Shown here: positions 56,236 to 64,000 of the stretch, piece after piece
How positions within the stretch are numbered: position 1 is the stretch's first letter
How the letters are laid out: every line of letters starts with the position of its first letter
Assembly (NCBI RefSeq): GCF_031143425.1
Contig: NC_090444.1
Coordinates: 62,243,533-62,307,532 of the forward strand
From: Pleurodeles waltl
Lineage: Eukaryota; Chordata; Amphibia; Caudata; Salamandridae
Length of the DNA stretch: 64,000 bases
Reading direction: 5' to 3'
Position numbers and translations under genes: made by a program
Notes under the pieces: model-generated
Seen by the model: only the letters and a program-made list of their open reading frames with translations
Database searches by the model: none
Told to the model about the DNA's origin: nothing

Positions 56236-57156
56236 TTTTGACTCTACTTGATCCGCTCGTAACACAGCCTGCCACAGGCCCGGTCATTCCTGATCTTCTT
56301 GAGAACTCTGGGCAGAAGCGGTATGGACAGAAAGGCATACAGGAGGCCTGAGCTCCACTTGAGACAAAAATAGTTGCTGAGCGAGTGCCGCCTTGGAAAC
56401 TCCAACGTGCAAAACTGCTGACATTGTACGTTCTCTGCGAAGGCAAACACATCTAACCAAGGTTCTCCATACTGCTGAAAGAGACCTTGTGCCACCTCCG
56501 GATGGTGATGCCATTCGAGATTGACCAGGCATTATCGGCTGAGTTTGTCTTCCCTGACGTTCAGAGAACCCGCCACGTGTTGAACCACCAGGAAAATGTC
56601 CAGAGGCGCAGTGCCTCCTGATAAAGGGTTCACGACCCCACCCTGCGTGCTGCACTACTACATGGCAGTGCTGTTGTCCATGAACACCTGCACTGCTTTC
56701 TCTTTGAGAGAGGGAAGAAATGCTTTCAATGCCAGTCATATCGCCCAGAGCTCCAACAGGTTTATGTGGAGTTCAGATTCCTCCGAAGACCAAATGCCTC
56801 TGATCACCGCCTCTCACAGATGGCCGCCCAAACCCAGGAGTGACGCATCTGTCACTACTGTAAGATCTGGTTGGGGAAGGGAGAGGGATCTGCCTGTGAC
56901 ACAATCGCATTTCATGAGCCACCACTGCAGATCCTGCGCAGTTCGCTTTGAGATCTGGACCATGTCGGAGAGATTTCCCTGATGCTGCACCCACTGGAAC
57001 TTTAGGTCCCACTGCAGAGCCTGCATATGCCATCTGGCATGTTGCACCAGCAGGATGCAGGAGGCCATGAGGCCCAGCAGCCTCAGAGTAATTCTCACCA
57101 AAATCCAGAATAGAGGCCGCAATATCAGTATCATAGCCTGAATATCCTGGACTCAC
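56236..57156 (-). pseudogene. DIRS RNase H region, broken
   Basis: The minus strand carries decayed RNase H blocks in several frames: WWLMKCDCVTGRSLSLPQPDL, VVTDASLLGLGGHL (the DAS motif, at the end of the frame 56814-57134), then LLYAFLSIPLLPRVLKKIRNDRA near 56280, the conserved block after RNase H. Frames change at least twice. It is inactive. Confidence 0.7.
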
Positions 57157-57821
57157 CGTTCAAGATGATAAGCCTGAAACTGCACTGTGTCCAGAACTTC
57201 TCCAATAAAAGGGAGCGTCTGAAAGGGAGTCAGGTGTGACTTGGGCAGATTGATAGTGAACCCCAATGAATGCAGGGGTTCTGCTGTAGTCTGGAGGGGG
57301 GACATGACAGCCTGAGGTGAGCCCACCTTCAACAGCCAGTCATCAAGGTAGGGGAATACTGAGACCCCTAACCTGCACAGATGAGCTGCGACCATCACCA
57401 TCACCTTGGTTAACACCCGAAGGGGGCTGGTCAGGCAGAAGCAGAGCACAGTAAACTGAAAGATCTTGTGGCCCACCATAAACCGCAAGTTACATCTGTG
57501 GGCAGGCAGGACGCAAATGTGAAAATAAGCCTCCTGCAAGTCCAATGCTACCATCCAGTCTCCTGCGTCCAGGGCAGATAAAACCTGAGTCAGAGTAAGC
57601 ATTTTGAACTTCTCCTTTTTAAGGAAGAGGTTGAGGGACCAAAGATCTAGGATAGGGCGGAGGCCCTTTTCCTTCTTGAGCACCAGAATGTAGAGGGAAT
57701 AACAACCACGGCCTACTTCAGGCACAGGGTCCCTCTCTATTACTCCCTTGGCCAAGAGTGCCATAACCTCACGGCAAAGTGCTAAGTGATCCCCCGTCAC
57801 CCAATGGTAGGATGGTGTCAA
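57153..57821 (-). pseudogene. DIRS reverse transcriptase, fragment open for 222 codons
   Basis: The minus frame holds LAKGVIERDPVP, LRPILDLWSLNLFL, MLTLTQVLSALDAGDWMVALDLQEAYFHI (first catalytic Asp) and SVFPYLDDWLLK (YLDD catalytic pair), then NLPKSHLTPFQTLPFIGEVLD. The order and the YLDD form are typical of DIRS RTs. The fragment is open, but the upstream gag/RT junction and the downstream RNase H are disrupted, and the usual 'QRFRF..LPFGL' block has changes. Confidence 0.88.
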
Positions 57822-59839
57822 AAGGGGTAGTCATGAAGGAGAGGGAGTAGCCCCTTCAAACTATTTGCAATACCCACATGTCCGATGTGATGGACTACCA
57901 ACTGGGCAGGTGATGGTGAATCCTGCCGCCGAATGGTCCCTGGTGGGGAAGGGCTGGACTTGGAAGGTTTGGAGGCTGTGGGGGTGGTGGACTGGGCAGA
58001 CCGCTGGCTCCCTGATCCATGACAACAGTAGATCTCACGTCCCTGGCCATGCGGAGGCAGGGCAGGATGCGTGGCACATTGGCTGGAGGGGAACGGACAT
58101 GAGGGGACACCCTTTTCGTAGCCATAAAAGGGGTGAAAAGCAAACTGAAGGGGGCGAGGGGCAGCTGCGAGATCCAGGGATCTGGCCATAGCCTGAGAAT
58201 CTTTGCAGAGCACAAGCACCGAGTCTGCTTTGTCTCTGTACTGGTGGGTGCTATCAAAGGGCATTTCCATAAGGGTGGATTGGACATCCCCCGAAAAGCC
58301 AGACATCCTCAACCAGGTGTGGTACCTCAAGGCCACCGTCGATGCAATTGCTCTGCACAGTGAGTCAGTCGTGTCCAGCACACATCTGATTGTGAACTTC
58401 ATTCCATCTTTCCCGTCAGCAACAGCTTGGGGGAGGATGGCCCAGGCCTCCTCTGGGACCTGTTATGACACTTGTGCAACCATGTCCCATAAAGTATGGG
58501 TGTAATGGCCCAACAGACATGCAGTGTTCACAGACTGCAATGCCAGGCTGGAGGAAGAGAACATTTTCTTCCCAAGTTGATCCAGCCTCTTGTATTTCCT
58601 ATCCGACGGTGCTGCAGAGAATGCATCCTTTGACATAGAGGCTTGGATAACCAGGCTCACGGGGTGCGGTGTTGCGTTAGGAATGCTGAGTCATTAGTAG
58701 CAGGCCTATGGAGGCAGGTGATCGTACTGTTCACAGGAGCCCCGGTGCTGGGTTTGGACCAGGGACCCAGTAGGACATCTGTAAGGGCTTCATTAAAGGA
58801 CAAATGGGGTTCAGAGGAGGAAGCCCCAGGCTGAAACACCTCTGTCAGAATGTTGGTCTTGACTGCCACTGAAGAAAGCCTGAGGTCGAGGATCTTGGAC
58901 GACCTTTGCACCATCATGAAATAAGACTCTCCCTCCTCTCTAGCCACAGTAGGGGGAGAAAGCATGCTAGTGTCAGGCGAAGTGTCGAGACCACTGGCAT
59001 TATCAAAGTCCGTCTGACAGTCCTCCGATTCCTGCAGCTGGCATTATAAAGGGTCCAGTGACCCCTCCCAACCTTCACTGTGCCCCAACCCTTAGTTAGG
59101 ATAAGGGGTCAGGATCCAACATAGGGGTCAGGCCCCTGCCTAAGTCAGAGTCTGCATTGCACAATGGGGATCCAGCTCTATGTCGGAGTCGGCAATAAGG
59201 ATGGGGTCAACGACGCCCAGGGCACGGGAGGCATCATGAGCGTCAACATCGGAACCTGAATTGGGGAAGGTCGAGGTGGCACGACCAACACCGGTTCGGA
59301 TCCAGGAACAGATCCATTGGTACCTCCGGAGCCGAGACTGAAGTCTCCAGCGTGGAACCCAAGTGGACTCTTTCAAACCCTGTGGGGCCCAAAGGTACAG
59401 CACCCAGGGGCACGAGCAGCATTGGTAGCATTGACCTTGGAACCAGCATCGTGGAAGGTGGAGTTGGTACGACCTACTCCGGATCGGATCACTGAATGGA
59501 TCCATGGGTAACCCCCCCCCCCGGGAACCGAGCCCATGCCGCTGGTATGGAACCCCAACTGGGCCCCTACCAACCCTCTGGGGCCCAAGAGCGCTGAAGT
59601 GGAGTCGGACTGGTGAAATATGCAGCGCATGACCTCATAAAAGTCTTGCAGTTGAGATGGGGTGGCTTCGGCTCCTGGAAAATCGGAGAAGTGCGGAGTC
59701 GGCAAGACACAGGCTCTGAGGATGGAGGCCTAGAGCGCTGATGCTCCTTCTCCCTCGTCTCCCTCGTCTCATCTCGTCTGGATGAAGTCGAAAATGCTTG
59801 CTCTTCTTTTACTTTTTCTTGTGCCTCATATCCGATCAT
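57818..59839 (-). pseudogene. DIRS gag-like protein, broken into several frames
   Basis: Minus-strand pieces in order: 59839-59567 (charged, SSRRDETRETREKEHQRSR), 59505-59140 (acidic/Pro region), 58965-58657 (MMVQRSSKILDLRLSSVAVKTNILTEV, FNEALTDVLLGPWSKPSTGAPVN), 58660-58463 (AFSAAPSDRKYKRLDQLGKKMFSSSSLAL) and 58402-57818 (FTIRCVLDTTDSLCRAIAS, then a Pro/Ser tail). These are the conserved blocks of vertebrate DIRS ORF1. Its role is presumed to be particle assembly. Confidence 0.8.
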
Positions 59840-60420
59840 CCCGGGGACTTAGAGAGGGACGATGAGGAGTGCAGGCTCCACAACCATTCTTGACCCTCCT
59901 CTCGACCGAGATCGGGAGTGACGCGGAGCAGAGCCTCAGGCTGCCAGAAGCTTTAGGGACCACTCCTTCAAAGCCTTGGGATTCATGGCCTGGCACTCAG
60001 AGCATGACTTCTTCACATTCCAGACATCACAAGCACATGAGGTGAGGATCTGTCACAAAAGTCATCCACTGAAAGAATCCACAGGACTTGTATCTGGTCT
60101 TCCGTAAAAGACATTCCTTGATGTACCAGGAGTGTCAAGAATCAAAAGGACTTTGACAAAAGTCGAAAAGGTTCAGTCAAACAATGACTGAAGGGTAGCT
60201 CTTCTTCGGATCTGCACTAGGCTGGCGCGGAAAGAAAAGAACTGACATCAGCGCACCAGGGTGGAGCCTGTATAGGACCCGTAACATCATATCCGGCATG
60301 CATGACGCTAACAATGGGCGCAGAACCGAACAACACCACCTGATAGTGCATAGAGGTACTGCTTGAGAAATCTCTCTGGATGCAAACTGACGCCTGGCGG
60401 AAATTCTAAGGTAAGGAACC
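59840..60420 (-). other. 5' region of the DIRS element
   Basis: Non-coding stretch upstream (minus) of the gag start. It contains cgccaggcgtcagtttgcat near 60400, which fits the left inverted repeat or leader of DIRS elements. The exact outer boundary is uncertain. Confidence 0.5.
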
Positions 60421-61880
60421 TGCCACTAGAAATCTCAATCAGATATAGAAATCACACTAGAAAGAACGCAGGAGAAGAAATAGACATAAAGGAAGGACTA
60501 AAAAGCGTGAATTTCCAGAGACCGGTCGGGAGAACATGAGACAGAAAGGACAATCAAGAGTATGAACAGAGGAAAGATAAGAGAATTGCAGAACCGGAGG
60601 GGGCAGTAAAAAATATTACTGTGATGGTAGGAGAAAAATCACCTGGATGGGCAGAGAGAGAATGCCAGGGACTGGACTGAAAGCAATGAAGTCCACCTCC
60701 TGAGACCCATGAAGCCCCCAAGCATGCCACAGTGCTGAAGGGCTGTGGCTTTGCCAGGTGGTTGATCGGGGCAAGAGCAAGTCTCTCAAACCTGCTAGAG
60801 GTGAAACAATCTAGAGGTGTAGAAAGAGGGTAGGGCAAAGGAGGAAAACCCAGGAACAATTTCTTGCAATCATTTTTACTGGTCGAGGCCATCCCTCATG
60901 TACATCATTTGAGCAAGAAGAAGAAATAGCTGTGATAGTCCAGCACAAAAGAGACAGTTTTCTTTTTCTTTTTTTCCTCTCCCCTACCTGTTTGGGGGAG
61001 AGTAATTTAGATGCCTGGTACTAGAAATTAGTTTGGATCAAGGGTTGAATAATACATCAGAAAGTCAGGAATATTGGTTATGAGGGCAATACAGTCCCAA
61101 GTGGAGAAAAAAGACACCAGAGAGTAGGAGAGGGGATTAAAGAAAACACACAATAATCATAGAAAGAAAGACATAGTTTAATTTCCATTTTTTGCCATAT
61201 ACTTACCCAGGTTTTTTTCCTTAGAGGGACCATCAACTCAAATGCAGGAAGAGAAGTCATGCCTGCAAAGAAACACAGACCAAGGGTTTTAAGATGGTTT
61301 GGTTGTGAAGTCTGAATACAAAAGTATAGAACTGACAGTGTGTTTGATCTACTCGGCACAAGGAAAAGAAACGGTGTGCACATCTTGTGTGCGGGTCTAT
61401 TTAAATACCAACCCTCACACATCCCAAAAAGTCAGGGTGCCATCATGCACTTTATATGCATGTGAGAAGTGTGAAGGGTCTCCTAAGAGGGTCCCATTTA
61501 GAAAGAAAAACCACAACAGTAAAAACACCTTTGGCCATCTTGGTGATCCTAGATTGTAGATGATGGATTATAAGGTTTGATAAGCAAAGCAGTAAAACTA
61601 CCCTGCACTGGGGTGTAGACAGAGCCAGACATAAGACCTTCAAAACTAGATACTCAAATAAGGAATCCAGATGCAGAAAATAGAGCAGGAATCAGAATAA
61701 AGCTTCAAATGGTTGATGAATGAGTCAAAAAATTAAACAAATGTGTTGTCTCAAAACAAAGCCTCCTTATGTGGGTGAGGCAGGACATGATATCACAGGA
61801 AAAGATGTTAGTATCATTTTGGATTTCAAACTTCAGACAATAACACTGGGCAGACAGCCATCTTGAAATGCCTTCGACCT
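60421..61880. other. Unassigned sequence, no gene seen
   Basis: Only short frames without known motifs. A T-rich run at about 60958-60975 could be the poly(A) tail of a minus-strand retrocopy, but no body was recognised. Confidence 0.35.
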
Positions 61881-62480
61881 GTCAGCCTTAGGGTGGTCTT
61901 CCTCCCAATTGTTTGCCTGCTTGCCTCCATCTTGTCTGCATTTTTGCTCTGTTGGCCTTAACCGGCGCTAATGTGCATGTGCTCACTCCCCTAAACAAGG
62001 CATTATTGGCATAATTAATTTACATGCAAGTCCCTTGTAGAGTGGTCTGTAAATTAAATGCTGCCAGTGGGCCTGCAGCACTTATTGTGCCACCGACTTA
62101 AATAGCCCCTTAAAACATGTCCCAAGCATGCCATTGCAGCCTGAAGACATGTCAACTTGACATTTAAAACCCCTTGCCAAGCCTTACCCCTTTTATTACA
62201 TGTTAGCCACCCCTAAGGTAAGCCCTATGTAGCCCATAGGGCAGGGTGCTCTGTAATTTAAAGGTAGGACATGTACTTGTTAGTTTTACATGCCCTAGTA
62301 GTGAAAAACTGCCAAATTAATGTTCTCACTACTGAGGGGCCTACCCCTCCAATAGGGTAACATTGGGGATTCCTTATTAAAATTAATAAGTTTTAATTCC
62401 TAAACCAGAGGTGGTAGATATGTCATGTATGGTACAGATGAACTTGCAAAAATAAACCATCTTTAATGGTAAAGTCGTAT
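61880..62480 (+). mobile_element. LTR-like segment, probably a gypsy solo LTR remnant
   Basis: Non-coding, with phrases such as acatgcaagtcccttgtagag, gtaagccctatgtagcccat and ccctagtagtgaaaaactgcc. These give the impression of an LTR internal sequence of the type seen at 38392-40991. No clear TG...CA ends were found, so the call rests on style and is tentative. Confidence 0.3.
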
Positions 62481-64000
62481 TTATTATTACAAGTCAACCA
62501 GCAACCCAATATGACACAGATTTAATGGTAATGATGCATTCTGCAGGATAATGGTGTCTTTCAGGCACAAGAAGAACCTTCCGAACGTTTTCCTTCTTTC
62601 CATGCTTCTGCACTCTCCCCACTGCTCTTCAAGGCTGGCGCTCCACACAGTCCACAAAACAGCCATGCACAAGGACCAGAGAACCTCTACTTCCTCCATG
62701 AACAAAAAGCCTCATTACCACGCTGTTGCCTGTGGTGAATCCCATGTGTAGATGTAACATGGTGTCTTCCTCCTAAAGCTCTGGGTTTGGTCTGATGCCA
62801 CTGAACAACGTACCAGCAAGTGGGCATGAACTGAAGAAGCATCTTCTCAGGAATGTTCACTGGCTGGTAATCTTTCCAAAGGATCAAAATTTGAAAACAA
62901 CATCGAAATATGTGAGAATTCAGATCACTTGACCCTCATATTCCAGTTGCACTTGTACCATAATTGGTGGTGGTGGTTCAGAGGGTAGACAATAATAAGA
63001 ATCAGAAACATATGTCTTCAATTATGAAGTATGGAAATCAGTTGAATTGAGGACCAGAAGCATATATTTTCAGTTGTGTAGTATGGAAAGTAAGATGAGC
63101 TTTCCAGGTATGAGATAACTTCAGACGAACAGCTGCCGGATTACCTCGATGAGAGACAATCAGCAATTCATTTTTTTTTAAAGTGCCAGTGCCCAAAGTT
63201 TCCTTCAAGGAAGCTGCTGCCCAGTTCCACCACTGGTGTGGCCCACTTTCACTACTTGAGCAACACACACCTTGGAACATGACAGTGATATACTGATTAT
63301 ATAACAATTTTTGAGGTTATGCATCCTGTACATCTGAGATTTCTAAGTGCTATACATAACAAAAATTACTATTACCCAATCTATGGTTCTAGATTTATTG
63401 ATCTCAGAAGGATAAAAGCCTGACTACAGTCTTGCCTGCAAGGATTCGCACTCAGAACCTTCGGTATGCACACGGACAAGGCAAGTGATAACATGCTGGT
63501 CAATCAGAACTGCAATTGACACACTTCTAGGCACATAAATACCACTTGCGAGAGGCGTGGGAGATAAACAAGTGCAGTGCATCTTGATGATACACACTGA
63601 GACTAGCTGCACTGATGCCCACGCTATACGTCACCTGTGTGCCAGGGAAGCTGCCACTGCTGTGGCTCGTGCTAAACGTTTTGGAGCATATTTACGGATT
63701 TGTGGCGCAGAGCAACACAGCAAATTACCTTGCTTCACTGCCCTGTATCACAGGGAAAGTGCAGGAATGGCATACGGTGAATTCCTGTCCTTTCCCTTGC
63801 ACTGGTGCCGTTTCTGCAGCCTATCACCAACGCAGGCACCCTTGTACCACCGTGCTAAAGTGCTTGTGTTTGTGCAGGAAAGTGACCCGTTCTGCTCAAA
63901 AGCCATCTTGGGAGGCTTTTTACTCTTTCTATGCATGCTGCAGAGTGCAGCACTCGTAGAAAGAGGAAAAAACAAGAAGAGTGATATTTCTCCTCGTTGC
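62481..64000. other. Unassigned sequence with a possible tRNA-like SINE patch
   Basis: No gene. At 63430-63500, read on minus, gaaggttctgagtgcgaatcc resembles a tRNA B box with an insertion, which may mark a decayed SINE. Near 63680-63960 short palindromic phrases occur but no boundary can be set. Confidence 0.3.

Larger units (their letters stand above)
41197..60420 (-). mobile_element. DIRS-like tyrosine-recombinase retrotransposon, split by piggyBac
   Basis: On minus, from about 60420 down, the order is a 5' region, gag, RT, RNase H and the first part of the tyrosine recombinase, ending at 55198. The recombinase continues at 41489-41197 on the other side of the piggyBac element. Reading across one TTAA keeps the recombinase frame open. 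The catalytic half of the recombinase (R, HxxR, Y) and the 3' repeats are missing, cut off at the gypsy LTR. Stops and frameshifts occur in gag, RT and RNase H. Confidence 0.85.

Overview
The window looks like a piece of a large, transposon-packed vertebrate genome. Salamander or newt is the best guess. This is an inference from the mix of DIRS, Ty3/gypsy with a very long LTR, L1-like and L2/CR1-like LINEs and a piggyBac element, most of them nested, around a single host gene. No bacterial, phage or CRISPR features are present. Family assignments come from reading translated motifs; no database search was run.

Layout. 1-1300: minus-strand Ty3/gypsy remnant (RNase H, then integrase). 2100-2475: 53-bp minisatellite. 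2789-13485: plus-strand L2/CR1-like LINE split by a nearly full-length 7.3-kb L1-like LINE (4031-11345). The L1 insertion is framed by a perfect 13-bp target-site duplication. 14390-16740: degraded minus-strand L1-like remnant with a small MITE inside it. 18588-30408: an 11.8-kb open exon encoding about 3,940 residues of a SPATA31-like protein. It carries two arrays of a 34-residue repeat inside a larger 449-residue duplication. 31261-34133: a LINE 3' end and a chain of broken, unrecognised reading frames. 35687-40991: minus-strand Ty3/gypsy element with one 2.6-kb LTR, gag, protease and integrase, but with reverse transcriptase deleted. 41197-60420: a minus-strand DIRS element (gag, RT, RNase H, tyrosine recombinase) cut in two by a 13.7-kb piggyBac element (41490-55197).

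The piggyBac element is the most unusual object here. It has TTAA-flanked terminal inverted repeats, an intact 597-residue transposase with the expected catalytic aspartates, and a probable 5'UTR intron. Its left end is a ladder of back-to-back palindromes (41501-41920). A hairpin-rich satellite-like array follows (41940-44520, about 172-bp monomers in a 345-bp dimer). To the right of the transposase is an unrelated array of 373/383-bp units (about 48240-54118). The DIRS recombinase reading frame continues across a single copy of TTAA when the element is removed on paper, which confirms its boundaries.

The only clear host gene is the SPATA31-like one. In mammals this family is testis-associated. 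Here the protein is much longer than the mammalian members and carries many degenerate copies of the family's helical motif.
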